Positions 17,902 to 26,487 of a stretch of DNA of 40,168 nucleotides are shown here, one piece after another. Source of the stretch: Candidatus Methylomirabilis lanthanidiphila (GTDB lineage Bacteria; Methylomirabilota; Methylomirabilia; Methylomirabilales; Methylomirabilaceae); assembly GCA_902196205.1 (NCBI GenBank), contig CABIKM010000044.1, forward strand, positions 1 to 40,168, in the 5' to 3' direction. The first letter of the stretch is position 1. Each line of letters opens with the position of its first letter. The notes under the pieces were generated by a model. That model made no database searches and was not told the DNA's origin. It saw only the letters and a program-made list of their open reading frames with translations. The position numbers and the translations under genes are program-made.

Positions 17902-18665
17902 GCCGCCCGTTGCGGCAGTAAACGCTCAGGATGGCTGTAGACATTAAACCCTTCGCCGCGGCAGTAACCGATCACAGTGATACCAAAGCGCTTGGCTGCC
18001 ATGATAGCGAGGCCGGTGGGTGAGGTTCGAGAGATGATAAACGGGGTCCGCATATGCGCCCCCTTGCGGAGCATCTCCGACGAGATGCGCCCGGTGGACA
18101 GGAGGATATTACCCGCGGTTGGAATCCCTTGCAGTAGCGCTTCGCCGTGGATCTTATCCAGGGCGTTATGTCGTCCCACGTCCTCAGCGACGAGCAGCAG
18201 GCGCCTGCCGTCGCTCAGAGCGGCCGCGTGAATGCCGCGCGACTCCCGGTAGAGATATGCCTCAGCATACAACTGTTTCATGAGATCGAACGGTTGATCC
18301 GAGTGCAGGGTCGCCTCGTCAGAGAATGCCTTCAACCCCTCCATCGGCATACCGAATGTAATCCCTCCGGTACACCCGGAGGTCAAGATGCGGCGGCGCG
18401 GCGGCGTAAATGCCTTGGTGAGTCTGACATCCGCCACCCCTTCCTCGGGAAAGACCTCCAGCGACGTCATCTCGTCGAGTCCCTGAATGATCCCCTCAAA
18501 ACTCAAGAATCCCAGGACCAGGCAATCAAGCTTAACCGGCGTGCACAGCAATGTGGCCAGCTCATACCCGTTGACAAAAATCGTGAGGGGTTGCTCCCGC
18601 ACGACCGGGATCTCTACTGTCTCGAACGATCCGCCGCGATACCGAACGATCCGATGCGTGGCCAT
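17880..18665 (-). CDS. fdhD: Formate dehydrogenase accessory sulfurtransferase
   Basis: FdhD passes sulfur from a cysteine desulfurase to the molybdenum or tungsten cofactor of formate dehydrogenase. The 261 residues contain FVNGYELATLLCTPVKLDCLVLGFL, the loop TSGCTGGITFG, and EDVGRHNALDKIHG followed by LSTGRISSEMLRKGA, all typical. E. coli FdhD uses a Cys-x-x-Cys pair (Cys121 and Cys124); here the loop keeps a single cysteine. The last residues and stop are formed by a heptad array. The ATG lies one base after the transporter stop. No formate dehydrogenase gene is in the window, but moeA and iscS are. Confidence 0.93.
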   Translation of the reverse strand: MATHRIVRYRGGSFETVEIPVVREQPLTIFVNGYELATLLCTPVKLDCLVLGFLSFEGIIQGLDEMTSLEVFPEEGVADVRLTKAFTPPRRRILTSGCTGGITFGMPMEGLKAFSDEATLHSDQPFDLMKQLYAEAYLYRESRGIHAAALSDGRRLLLVAEDVGRHNALDKIHGEALLQGIPTAGNILLSTGRISSEMLRKGAHMRTPFIISRTSPTGLAIMAAKRFGITVIGYCRGEGFNVYSHPERLLPQRAALLATHH

Positions 18666-18666
18666 T

Positions 18667-19389
18667 TTAGTACCAGAGAGCGCTCAAGAAGTACCCGATG
18701 CCGTAACCTGCAACCGAAACCAACAGCCCGATCCCCAGCATCTCGAGCCCGCTGCGCCACCAGGCTTTCCTCGTCAGCACTGTTTTGCCGGCTCCGGTGG
18801 CAAAGAGAGCGAAGGCGGCAAGGCTCATCGAAACCACGAACGCCTCCCTGAGTTCCAGGAACAGGTACGGGGCAATCGGAATGATCGCGCCAACACAGGA
18901 GGAGACGCCCATCAGTACGCCGACCTTCACCGGGTTGTCGAATCGTTCCTCGATGAGCCCCAACTCCTCCACCATCATCGCCTTGAGTAAGCGTTCCTTA
19001 TCAGCGGTCAACCGCGTGACGACCAGCTCCACCTCATCTTCCGAAAAACCCTTACTCCGATAGATCTGGCACATCTCCTCGCGTTCCTTCTCAGGCATCG
19101 TCTCGATTTCGAGTCGTTCACGCGCAATCTCTCGCTGGTAGAGTTCTCCTTCCGACTTGGTTGAGAGATAGGCGCCGAATCCCATTGAAAGGGTTTGAGC
19201 AAGGGCCTCTGCCACGCTTGAGATGACAATCATGCGTTGGCCGGCGCTCGCCGCATTGACCCCGGCGAGAAAGGCTACGGTCGTAATGAGGCCGTCATGT
19301 ATGCCGAAGACGACCTCACGAATTCGCCGCCCCACCGGGAAATGCGAGCTTTCCTCAATCTTACCGAACCCGATGCGCGTCGCGTTCAT
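18667..19389 (-). CDS. VIT1/CCC1-family iron or manganese transporter
   Basis: A 240-residue membrane protein of the VIT1/CCC1 family, which moves Fe2+ or Mn2+. Helices 1-2 carry REVVFGIHDGLITTVAFLAGV and SMGFGAYLSTKSEGELYQRE, the family signature; a charged cytoplasmic segment rich in Glu (LEIETMPEKEREEM to EELGLIEERFDNP) follows, matching the metal-binding region of VIT1, then three C-terminal helices. A GGAGAG ribosome site precedes the ATG. fdhD starts one base after its stop, so the two are cotranscribed. Direction and metal cannot be decided from sequence alone. Confidence 0.87.
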   Translation of the reverse strand: MNATRIGFGKIEESSHFPVGRRIREVVFGIHDGLITTVAFLAGVNAASAGQRMIVISSVAEALAQTLSMGFGAYLSTKSEGELYQREIARERLEIETMPEKEREEMCQIYRSKGFSEDEVELVVTRLTADKERLLKAMMVEELGLIEERFDNPVKVGVLMGVSSCVGAIIPIAPYLFLELREAFVVSMSLAAFALFATGAGKTVLTRKAWWRSGLEMLGIGLLVSVAGYGIGYFLSALWY

Positions 19390-19445
19390 TATCTCTCCGC
19401 CTCAGCCTGTCTGCGTGCGATGCACAGACGGGCAGGGTTCCGATG

Positions 19446-19883
19446 TCAACCCTCTTTTGCGGCCAGTATCTGGAGTTGAATCTGCCGCTCTCTCGGGCCG
19501 TCCAACTCGGCAAAGATAATCGACTCAAAGGTCCCGAGGCTCATCTCCCCATCCACAACCGGAACCGAGAGCTGCCGACCAAGTAGAAGCGAACGAAGAT
19601 GCGACGCGGCGTTGCTCCGATCACAATCAGAGTACGATGGATCGTTGTGCCGATAGCCGTTTCCCTGTTCGACCAGGCGGTCCAGGAGAAGCTGAACATC
19701 ATGGAGTAATGCTTCCTGCCACTCATTAATGAACAGCGCAGTCGTCGTGTGAAGGGAATTGAGAATGATCAACCCCTGCTTGATCTTATGCCCCTGCAGC
19801 AGATCTCGCACACGCTTTGTCAGGTCCATGAACTGGAGTCGATCCTCCGTCGCTACCGTAAACGTCTCGTGCCTGATTACCAT
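19446..19883 (-). CDS. YjbQ family (UPF0047) protein, copy 2
   Basis: 145 residues with NSLHTTTALFINEWQE and SNAASHLRSLLLGRQ followed by GEMSLGTFESIIFAELDGPRER, so it is a UPF0047 relative of the gene at 16606, but clearly diverged: the central segment carries an insertion (YRHNDPSYSDCDRSN) and the INENADP block has become INEWQEA. The ATG at 19883 is chosen because GGAGGGAGG lies directly upstream. The function is unproven. Confidence 0.85.
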   Translation of the reverse strand: MVIRHETFTVATEDRLQFMDLTKRVRDLLQGHKIKQGLIILNSLHTTTALFINEWQEALLHDVQLLLDRLVEQGNGYRHNDPSYSDCDRSNAASHLRSLLLGRQLSVPVVDGEMSLGTFESIIFAELDGPRERQIQLQILAAKEG

Positions 19884-20035
19884 GCCTCCCTCCGTTAGGT
19901 TGCACATTCCTCACACAGGTGTTTGCCGCCTTGGATAACGGCACCACCATCCTCAGACGGTAATCCGCACTACCGTCCATCATGAATGTCCTGCCATCGC
20001 GCCTCAACCGTCATTCCTCTCATCGCTTTGGCCGG

Positions 20036-20497
20036 CTACCAGTCAGGGTGGAGGTCGGGCCGCTGCTTCATCGCCTCCGTCAACGGCGTCATCAGACGCT
20101 CCTTCCCGTACACAAAATCACCCCGCTCGTAGGACGCAATCTCGTACTGCTTACCCAACACAATCGCCTCCTCCGGACAGGCTTCCTCGCAGTAACCGCA
20201 AAAGATGCAACGCAGCATATGGATCTTGTATGTCTTCGCGTACCGCTCACCCTTGGAGTGGCGTTCCTGCTCAGTGTTCTCGGCCGCCTCGACATAGATC
20301 GCGTCTGCCGGACAGGCCACCGCGCACAGTTCGCAGCCCACGCACCGCTCCATCCCGTCGTCGCCAACCACCAGCATGTGCAGACCCCGGTAGCGAGCCG
20401 CGAGTGGAAGCCGCTCCTCCGGATAGGAAACCGTCACCGGCTTTCGGAAGATATGTTTGAACGTCGTCGCCATCCCTTTGACAATCCCGCTAATCAT
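20036..20497 (-). CDS. nuoI: NADH-quinone oxidoreductase subunit I (cluster 1)
   Basis: NuoI carries the two 4Fe-4S clusters (N6a and N6b) that pass electrons to NuoB. The 153 residues contain CVGCELCAVACPADAI and CIFCGYCEEACPEEAI, each supplying the CxxCxxCxxxCP pattern, after an N-terminal amphipathic region (MISGIVKGMATTFKHIFRKP). The ATG at 20497 is chosen: AAGGTGG lies just upstream; a GTG three codons earlier is possible. It follows nuoB by a short gap, with no other complex I gene adjacent. A second nuoI lies at 28779. Confidence 0.93.
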   Translation of the reverse strand: MISGIVKGMATTFKHIFRKPVTVSYPEERLPLAARYRGLHMLVVGDDGMERCVGCELCAVACPADAIYVEAAENTEQERHSKGERYAKTYKIHMLRCIFCGYCEEACPEEAIVLGKQYEIASYERGDFVYGKERLMTPLTEAMKQRPDLHPDW

Positions 20498-20531
20498 CGT
20501 CGCCACCTTGAACGCGCCGCACGCGACTTTC

Positions 20532-21083
20532 CTACGCTACCTTTTTCCAGGGAAGATGGAAGAGGCCCTGCTTACTCGGCCGCTCCTTGGCAATCTTTTC
20601 CTGCAGCAGCATGATCCCGTGGATCAACTGCTCAGGTCTTGGCGGACAGCCAGGCACGTAGACATCGACCGGCACAATCTGGTCTACACCCTGGACGATG
20701 GTATAGGTATTGAAGATGCCGCCACAGGACGCACATGCACCCATAGCGATCACCCACTTCGGTTCCGGCATCTGATCGTAGATCCTTCTGAGGACCGGCG
20801 CCATCTTGCGGCTCACGCGGCCGGCCACAATCATCAGGTCGGACTGACGCGGCGATCCACGAAAGACCTCGGCCCCGAATCGCGCCAGATCGAAACGTGA
20901 CGCCCCTGTTGCCATCATCTCAATCGCGCAGCAAGCGAGTCCGAAGCTCGCCGGCCAGATCGATGACTTCCTCGCCCAATTGACCAGACTGTCCAGGGTT
21001 GTCAGGAGGAGGCCCCGCTCAAATTCCTGCTCCTCCTCCTTCGTAGACGGAGTGTCGATATCTGTATCTGTCAACTGAAGCAT
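20532..21083 (-). CDS. nuoB: NADH-quinone oxidoreductase subunit B (cluster 1)
   Basis: NuoB holds cluster N2, the last iron-sulfur centre before quinone. The 183 residues include the cysteine pair in [11 protein letters not shown], the third ligand in [19 protein letters not shown] and the fourth in [19 protein letters not shown] adds one cysteine where the second NuoB here has GACAIS. A GAGGGG ribosome site precedes the ATG. It is transcribed with the nuoI at 20036, forming a stand-alone nuoBI pair. Confidence 0.94.
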   Translation of the reverse strand: MLQLTDTDIDTPSTKEEEQEFERGLLLTTLDSLVNWARKSSIWPASFGLACCAIEMMATGASRFDLARFGAEVFRGSPRQSDLMIVAGRVSRKMAPVLRRIYDQMPEPKWVIAMGACASCGGIFNTYTIVQGVDQIVPVDVYVPGCPPRPEQLIHGIMLLQEKIAKERPSKQGLFHLPWKKVA

Positions 21084-21118
21084 ATACTATCCCCTCAAGA
21101 CATTTCGGTGAGGAGTTT

Positions 21119-21180
21119 AGACTGAAGACTGAAGCCCGAAAGGGAACTCCACAACTTATAGTCTTCAGCCTTCAGCCTCT
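21119..21180. repeat. Heptad array with inverted arms, AGNCTGA type
   Basis: In the iscS-nuoB gap, left arm AGACTGA, AGACTGA, AGCCCGA (21119-21139); right arm AGTCTTC, AGCCTTC, AGCCTCT (21160-21180), its approximate reverse complement. Confidence 0.75.
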
Positions 21181-21204
21181 CCACCTGTCTTTCTACGCTC
21201 CCTT

Positions 21205-22422
21205 TTAGCATGCGCGGAGTCCCCCTTTGACGTCGATCCCGTCCAGCGCCATCTCATACAGCGGTGAAAGCGCTCGCAGGCGGGTCGCACTCTCTATCAC
21301 ACGCGCGGCGACGTAGTCCGTCTCTTCCTCAGTGTTCGACCGGCCGAGCCCGAAACGGATGCTCGCATGCGCCAGCTCCGCGTTGAGGCCGATCGCCAGC
21401 AGGACGTACGAGGGCTCAACCGTCGCGCTGGTGCAGGCCGAACCGGAAGAGACCGCGATCCCTTTCAGCGCCATCAGCAATGACTCGCCTTCGACAAACT
21501 CAAAGGAGACATTCAGGTTGCCGGGTAGGCGCTCGGTGGGGTGACCGTTGAGGCGCAGATAGTCCAACCCGGACCATAGCGCATCCCGCAACCGCTCGCG
21601 AAGCGCGAGCAGCCGCGCGGGCTCAGTCTGAAGCTCGCGTTCGGCGAGCGCACACGCTGCGCCGAAACCGACGCATCCGGGAACATTGAGCGTTCCGGAA
21701 CGACGCCCCTTTTCGTGGCCTCCGCCATCCATCTGCGGGACCAGTGTGACGCGAGGCTTAGTCATCCGCACGTAGAGCGCACCCATTCCCTTCGGACCGT
21801 AACATTTATGGGCCGACGCCGATAAGAGATCGACCTGCCAGTCGTCTACCGCCAGTGGGAGCTTGCCCACGTACTGAGCGGCATCGGTATGGAATAAGAT
21901 GCCATGACGTTTCGCGATCCGGCCGATCTCGGCAATCGGTTGCAGCGTTCCGATTTCGTTGTTGGCCGCCATGATGGAAATAAGAATCGTGTCTTTCCTG
22001 ATTGCGCGCTCGACGTCGGTCGGATCGACCCGTCCGCTGTTATCTACGGGAAGGCGGGTGACCTCGCAGCCCTCTCGCTCCAACCGCCTGCAGGTGTCGA
22101 GGACAGCGTGATGCTCGATCTGCGAGGTAATGAGGTGCCGACCCTTCTCCCGATAGGCGGCGGCCACCCCTTTGATCGCGAGGTTATTCGCCTCCGTGGC
22201 GCCGCTCGTCCATACGATCTCTGCCGCCTTACAGCCAAGCAGGTGCGCGACCTGCGCGCGGGCCTGCTCCACTGCCTCCTCCGCCACCCAGCCAAACGAG
22301 TGGCTCCGAGAGGCCGGGTTGCCGAACCGCTCACAGAAGTACGGGCGCATCGCCTCGAAGACCTCGTGGGTAACGGGCGTCGTCGCCATATGATCCATGT
22401 AGATGGGAAGCGTCACGGTCAT
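21205..22422 (-). CDS. iscS: Cysteine desulfurase (IscS/NifS family)
   Basis: A PLP enzyme that takes sulfur from cysteine for iron-sulfur clusters and other acceptors. The 405 residues include the N-terminal [28 protein letters not shown], the PLP-binding lysine in [27 protein letters not shown], and the mobile catalytic cysteine in [14 protein letters not shown], typical of the IscS-like group. The ATG at 22422 begins the recognisable protein but has no clear ribosome site; an ATG at 22500 would add 26 residues of no resemblance. No iscU is adjacent. It lies upstream of the iron-sulfur nuoB/nuoI genes and could supply FdhD as well. Confidence 0.92.
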   Translation of the reverse strand: MTVTLPIYMDHMATTPVTHEVFEAMRPYFCERFGNPASRSHSFGWVAEEAVEQARAQVAHLLGCKAAEIVWTSGATEANNLAIKGVAAAYREKGRHLITSQIEHHAVLDTCRRLEREGCEVTRLPVDNSGRVDPTDVERAIRKDTILISIMAANNEIGTLQPIAEIGRIAKRHGILFHTDAAQYVGKLPLAVDDWQVDLLSASAHKCYGPKGMGALYVRMTKPRVTLVPQMDGGGHEKGRRSGTLNVPGCVGFGAACALAERELQTEPARLLALRERLRDALWSGLDYLRLNGHPTERLPGNLNVSFEFVEGESLLMALKGIAVSSGSACTSATVEPSYVLLAIGLNAELAHASIRFGLGRSNTEEETDYVAARVIESATRLRALSPLYEMALDGIDVKGGLRAC

Positions 22423-22557
22423 GTGCGTCGATTGTGTTTTTGCGCCTGTTGCGTCTATTGCGATAATGACGTCCCTGGGACCCGTCGGCCATGAGGACAT
22501 GAATAATAGCCTGACGTTTCGCTCGATCGTCGTGACTGCTCAATGCTATCTATGGTA

Positions 22558-22586
22558 AGCATACTATTATGCACCGGTGAATTCAA
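22558..22586 (-). promoter_or_regulatory. Candidate promoter for iscS
   Basis: On the minus strand TTGAAT (22586-22581), 17 bases, TATGCT (22563-22558). Moderate match. The -35 box overlaps the end of the apgM-tail relic. Confidence 0.35.
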
Positions 22587-22692
22587 CGTTGATCTCGCCA
22601 TCCTCGCCTGCTTCCGGCCTCATGCTCCACACTTCTTGAATCTCAAGGCGTCGGCCATTGCCACATGCCTCGCACAGCAGACAATCGACTCC
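22583..22692 (-). pseudogene. Decayed copy of the apgM 3' end (direct repeat, left copy)
   Basis: The minus strand here encodes VAMADALRFKKCGA and a stop (22622-22620), matching the intact ApgM C-terminus LAIANALRFKKFGA. The similarity continues into the 3' flank: TCAACGTTGATCT here against TCAATCGTTGATCT at 25189. Further upstream the reading is frameshifted. The segment is in the same orientation as apgM, so the two copies are direct repeats bracketing the radical SAM and flippase-like genes. I judged the similarity by eye. Confidence 0.7.
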
Positions 22693-22773
22693 CCGCACCC
22701 GCCTGACTGAACATGAGCGCCCACATGCTCATCATGATCCATCCGTTACCATCGGCCCTTGACGGCGTCCGCC

Positions 22774-23820
22774 TCACAGCAGGGTGTCCGATTCCGTCCG
22801 AACGGGCACGCTTCTCAGCCGTCGTCGACTCAGCGCCATCTCCAACCAGTACGTCGCCAGGCCGACCGCCGTCCAGAATATCTGGTTCAGTCGCAGGATC
22901 ATTGAAAATGCGACGCCCTCAGCAAACGTAAAGCCGATCGTCCTTTCGAAGATCAGCGCGCGTGTCAGCTCCTGTGTGCCGAGCCCGGCCGGCACCATGA
23001 AGATGACGCAGTCGAACCAGCTACCGAAGAACCAGATCGTCGATGCCTTCGCCCAGTCGTTCACACCGAAGACACACCAGAGGAAAAGCCCGGCCTGTGC
23101 GATCCCCGTCGTGAACCCAAGGGCGTGCCAGAACATCGCCAGGAGCAGTTCCTTCCTCTGCGTTTCATAGTGACTGCGCAGCCGGCCGTCCATCTCAGAC
23201 AGGTTCGTTTCGACCCACTCGCGCGCTTGCCGCCCGGCAACAGCCCCTACGACGCGGCCGAGAAAGTCGCCGAACCGCCCCTGCCGCTGGAAGATCAGAA
23301 AACCGATAAAGCCGCCCCACATGAGCGCGCTCGCGGCCCAGAACGTGAGCTTCACGCCAAGGTCGATCGGCGTCCAGGCCAGGACCACCGCCGATCCCAG
23401 AAAGGCCAGCCCAAACTGCACGATACTGTACGTGAACTTGTCGATGATCACCACTCTCGCCGCTTCGCTGCGCGGGACATGCTTTTCCAGGAGCATGGCC
23501 TTCACCACCTCGCCGCCGAATCCGGAGGTCGGCGTGATGAAGTTGTAGGCCGCGGCGGTACAGCGCGCATACAGCAGATTAACCAGCGGTACCTTCGGGC
23601 TCTCCCGGCTGAAGCAGTAGCGTGTCGCCATCGCGCGCATGACGTCGCCCACTCCCTCCAGGGCTATGAAGAGGCCGAGTCCGAAGCCGAAACGCACGAC
23701 GCCCCCCCACAGATCCCGCGGCCCTGCCTGGTAGAGCAGATAGCTGAAGAGCACCACACCGATGAGCGGTACGATGGCGTGGAGGATCCGAAGACCGCGC
23801 CTGCCCGTATTCTGGCTCAT
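22774..23820 (-). CDS. Flippase-like membrane protein (UPF0104/LPG synthase TM family)
   Basis: 348 residues with about eight hydrophobic helices (ILHAIVPLIGVVLFSYLLYQAG, FGLGLFIALEGVGDVMRAMATRY, VVIIDKFTYSIVQFGLAFLGSAVVLAW and others) and the family blocks NFITPTSGFGGEVVKAMLLEK and VFMVPAGLGTQE-like VPAGLGTQELTRALIF. These mark the TIGR00374/PF03706 group, which includes the membrane part of lysylphosphatidylglycerol synthase, glycolipid flippase-like proteins and hopanoid-associated HpnL. The aminoacyl-transferase domain is absent. Its ATG shares its A with the radical SAM stop (TAATG), so both proteins likely act on one lipid. The substrate is unknown. Confidence 0.85.
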   Translation of the reverse strand: MSQNTGRRGLRILHAIVPLIGVVLFSYLLYQAGPRDLWGGVVRFGFGLGLFIALEGVGDVMRAMATRYCFSRESPKVPLVNLLYARCTAAAYNFITPTSGFGGEVVKAMLLEKHVPRSEAARVVIIDKFTYSIVQFGLAFLGSAVVLAWTPIDLGVKLTFWAASALMWGGFIGFLIFQRQGRFGDFLGRVVGAVAGRQAREWVETNLSEMDGRLRSHYETQRKELLLAMFWHALGFTTGIAQAGLFLWCVFGVNDWAKASTIWFFGSWFDCVIFMVPAGLGTQELTRALIFERTIGFTFAEGVAFSMILRLNQIFWTAVGLATYWLEMALSRRRLRSVPVRTESDTLL

Positions 23821-25022
23821 TAGTGTTCGGTAAGCTGGCAGCAGCGGTTGCAGATTGGCAGAAGCCCACCTTGTTCGGACAGCATCCGCCGAAAGGTCTG
23901 GTATCTGTCGCCGAACCAGATATCGAGAAACGGCTGCTCGTTGACGTTCCCCATCGAGAGCGGCTCATCCGCGAAGAGGTTGCACGGGTAGACCTGACCG
24001 TCAACGTCGATCGTCGGCTCAAGGTAAGGCACCGGGCAGTGCGTGCGCCCGAGGTTCCAATTATAGTTCGTGTAGAGCTTCGGAATCTCCGCCAATGGGA
24101 TCGACGGGAGGTGGTGAACGAAGAAGTCGTAATCCTTGGTCTTGAGTCGGCGAATCGTCTGCTCGATCTCCTTCGCCTCCTCCTCGAAATCGCGATAGTC
24201 CTCAACGAACCCCTTCCAGCTCGTAAGGCCGTTCACACCGAAGTACTGTGCGACAATCTTGTTATAGGCTTCGCCCGTGGCCGTGGACATCCAGATCGGG
24301 TTCGACTTGATGGTGAGCACGTCCAACAGCCCTTTTCCGGCCAGCTCCTCGCAGAGCTTGTACAGTGACAGGCACCTGTTGTGGCGTGTCATGGTGAAGC
24401 TCACTTGCACGAGCGGCGTATGCCGATTGCGGCGCTCGCGCTCCGCAATGATCGCCTGCAGCCCCTCCATGGTCCTGTCGTACGCCCACTCCGCTTGGCG
24501 CACAAAATTGTGCGCCTGCTCATCGCCGTCGACCGACACATGGATCGCATCGATCCCCGCATCGACTAATTCTCCCGCATACTTCTTCAAAAGCGTACCG
24601 TTGGTAACGGGCTTCACGAAGAGACGATGGCGCTTGAGCATCTGGAAGAGCTCGATGATCTGTGGATAGAGAAAGGTCTCGCCTCCCTCTATGTCGACGT
24701 ACCTGAGGCCGTGCGGCGCGAGCTCCTTCACAACCCCCTCGATCACGTCGAGCTTAAGTGTGCGCTGGAGCTTGGCGGTATCATAACTGAAGTAGGTTCC
24801 TGTGTCGCCCCATTGGCCGCACATCTTACAGCGGAGGTTACAGCCGTAGATGATGCGCAGGTCGAGCTTGACAGGATAGAAGGTGCCTTGTGCGGGAAGG
24901 TCATTGTGCGCGAGCCGTTTGGCAGTCTCGTTGTAGGCGCTCCTTCGCAGGACAAAGTAGTAGTAGCGCGGGTTTTCGACGACGCCCTGGAGGAGGCGCC
25001 AATACAGGCCGACTCTTGACAT
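23820..25022 (-). CDS. Radical SAM/SPASM protein of unknown substrate
   Basis: 400 residues. The radical SAM cluster motif CNLRCKMC is at residues 61-68, followed by the SAM-binding GGE block (DIEGGETFLYP), a TNGTLL stretch and HVSVDGDEQAHN. The C-terminal SPASM-type region has Cys in HCPVPYLEP, VYPCNLFADEPLSMGN and ICNRCC, enough to hold auxiliary iron-sulfur clusters. GGAGAGGAGAT just before the ATG at 25022 fixes the start; an ATG five codons upstream lies within that ribosome site. It is not an HpnH-type hopanoid enzyme, which lacks this tail. Coupling to a flippase-like protein suggests lipid or glycolipid modification. Confidence 0.88.
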   Translation of the reverse strand: MSRVGLYWRLLQGVVENPRYYYFVLRRSAYNETAKRLAHNDLPAQGTFYPVKLDLRIIYGCNLRCKMCGQWGDTGTYFSYDTAKLQRTLKLDVIEGVVKELAPHGLRYVDIEGGETFLYPQIIELFQMLKRHRLFVKPVTNGTLLKKYAGELVDAGIDAIHVSVDGDEQAHNFVRQAEWAYDRTMEGLQAIIAERERRNRHTPLVQVSFTMTRHNRCLSLYKLCEELAGKGLLDVLTIKSNPIWMSTATGEAYNKIVAQYFGVNGLTSWKGFVEDYRDFEEEAKEIEQTIRRLKTKDYDFFVHHLPSIPLAEIPKLYTNYNWNLGRTHCPVPYLEPTIDVDGQVYPCNLFADEPLSMGNVNEQPFLDIWFGDRYQTFRRMLSEQGGLLPICNRCCQLTEH

Positions 25023-25188
25023 GATCTCCTCTCCCATACTGCATCATCTACGACACTGCGCGTCTGGCGCATAAGGCAATCATGGTGCTATGCGAGGGTC
25101 CTTGAGCCCCACAGGGAAACCCGCCTTCGCCGAATGGGGTTTCAACGCTCGCGGCGCGCCATGGTCGACGCCAACCGGACCCGACACG

Positions 25189-25287
25189 TCAATCGTTGAT
25201 CTGATAGCCCCGTGTTTCCTGCCTCATGCCCCGAACTTCTTGAATCTCAGCGCGTTGGCGATAGCCAGAGGGATAAGATCGACTGCT
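25189..25287. repeat. apgM 3' end and flank (direct repeat, right copy)
   Basis: The last codons of the intact apgM and about 35 bases after its stop are repeated in decayed form at 22583-22692, in the same orientation. The CTTCTTGAATCTCA core and the GTTGATCT flank match; the rest diverges. Confidence 0.7.
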
Positions 25288-26426
25288 CGTATTGTGCCCA
25301 AGGGTCCCTGAACGCACGCTCGCTCCGTAAATCTGCTGATCCCGCTCGAACGCGACCATCGCGACCAGAGCAGAAAGGGAACCGGATGCCAGCTATGGCT
25401 TTTCAGGACAGCCGGCGTCGAATGGTCGCCGGTCACGATGAAGACATCAGGGCGCAACGCCAGAAAATCAGGGATTCGTCGATCCACCTCTTCCAGCGCC
25501 GCAACTTTCGCATCAAAGTCGCCGTCCTCACCAGCCCGATCGGTCCCCTTAAAATGGACATAGAAGAAATCGTACTGATCGTAGTTGGCCGCCACGGTTC
25601 GGAGTTCCTCATTCAGGTCGGCGCAGAAGGGTAACGCCTCCATCCCAACCAGTTTGGCGAGACCGCGGTACATCGGATAACAGGTAATCGCGACCGCACG
25701 CAACTGCAGCAGTTCCGGAAACGCCGGCAGCGTTGGCGGCAATGCAAAGCCCCTCAGCAAGATCATATTGGCCGGATGCTCTGCCTTGAGGATTCCGCGG
25801 GCCTGTTCCACGAATTGATTCACCAGCGCGGCCGTCCGTTCCGCTGCTGAACCGACACCATTGACAGCAAGCGGTCGCTCGCCTATAGCCTGGGGATCGG
25901 AATCAGAGAGGGCATCGGAAAGCCCCTCCCCCCGGAATACAACCACGAACCGATGTTCCTTCACGGGCCGGACAATCACCTCCACCCCTTCTATCCGGAT
26001 CTGATCGAGCCGACTGCACAGGCGCCGGCAGGTCTCGGTCGTAATTCGACCGGCGCGCCGATCGGTAATCCTCCCCTCTTCATCGAGTGTGCAGAAGTTG
26101 CCCCGACTCGCCACATCGCCAGGACGAAGGTCCAGGTCGATGCCGCAGGCCTCAAGCACCCCCCGTCCGATCTGATACATCAACGGATCATAGCCGAAGA
26201 GGGCAAGATGCCCCGGCCCGCTCCCGGGGATAATCCCCGGGCCAACCATATCGATCAGGCCGCACAGGGAACGAGCGGCAAGCGCATCAAGGTTGGGGAG
26301 CGTCGCGATCTCCATTTCACTTTGGCCATCCGCCTCTCTCGGCAGACCCCCCAACCCGTCAGCAACAAACAGCACAATCTTCGAGGATGAAGGAATGACC
26401 AGTTGCTTGAGAAGCGTCAGATCCAT
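25224..26426 (-). CDS. apgM: Cofactor-independent phosphoglycerate mutase, archaeal type
   Basis: ApgM interconverts 3- and 2-phosphoglycerate in glycolysis and gluconeogenesis and belongs to the alkaline phosphatase superfamily. From the ATG at 26426 it has 400 residues: N-terminal metal block VLFVADGLGGLP, PGSGPGHLALFGYDP near residue 70 with the conserved GHLALFGYDP, then FKGTDRAGEDGDFDAKVAALEEVD and the C-terminal VTGDHSTPAVLKSHSWHPVP histidine-aspartate set. Upstream codons of the open frame run antiparallel into moeA and show no homology. GGAGG lies about 11 bases before the ATG. It is read after moeA; its 3' end is partly duplicated at 22583. Confidence 0.92.
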   Translation of the reverse strand: MDLTLLKQLVIPSSSKIVLFVADGLGGLPREADGQSEMEIATLPNLDALAARSLCGLIDMVGPGIIPGSGPGHLALFGYDPLMYQIGRGVLEACGIDLDLRPGDVASRGNFCTLDEEGRITDRRAGRITTETCRRLCSRLDQIRIEGVEVIVRPVKEHRFVVVFRGEGLSDALSDSDPQAIGERPLAVNGVGSAAERTAALVNQFVEQARGILKAEHPANMILLRGFALPPTLPAFPELLQLRAVAITCYPMYRGLAKLVGMEALPFCADLNEELRTVAANYDQYDFFYVHFKGTDRAGEDGDFDAKVAALEEVDRRIPDFLALRPDVFIVTGDHSTPAVLKSHSWHPVPFLLWSRWSRSSGISRFTERACVQGPLGTIRAVDLIPLAIANALRFKKFGA

Positions 26427-26487
26427 GCGGGTATCGCCTCCAGACAGTACGGCCCGGAACAGGCGCCGAGGACAACCTGATGGGTGG

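Noticed and set aside
23125-23823. Plus-strand open frame opposite the flippase-like gene
   Set aside because: Its composition is that of an antisense shadow and the minus-strand gene has clear membrane helices and family blocks.
23820-25022. HpnH-type hopanoid radical SAM enzyme
   Set aside because: The C-terminal cysteine-rich region and the motif context are of the SPASM type and the HpnH start is not present.
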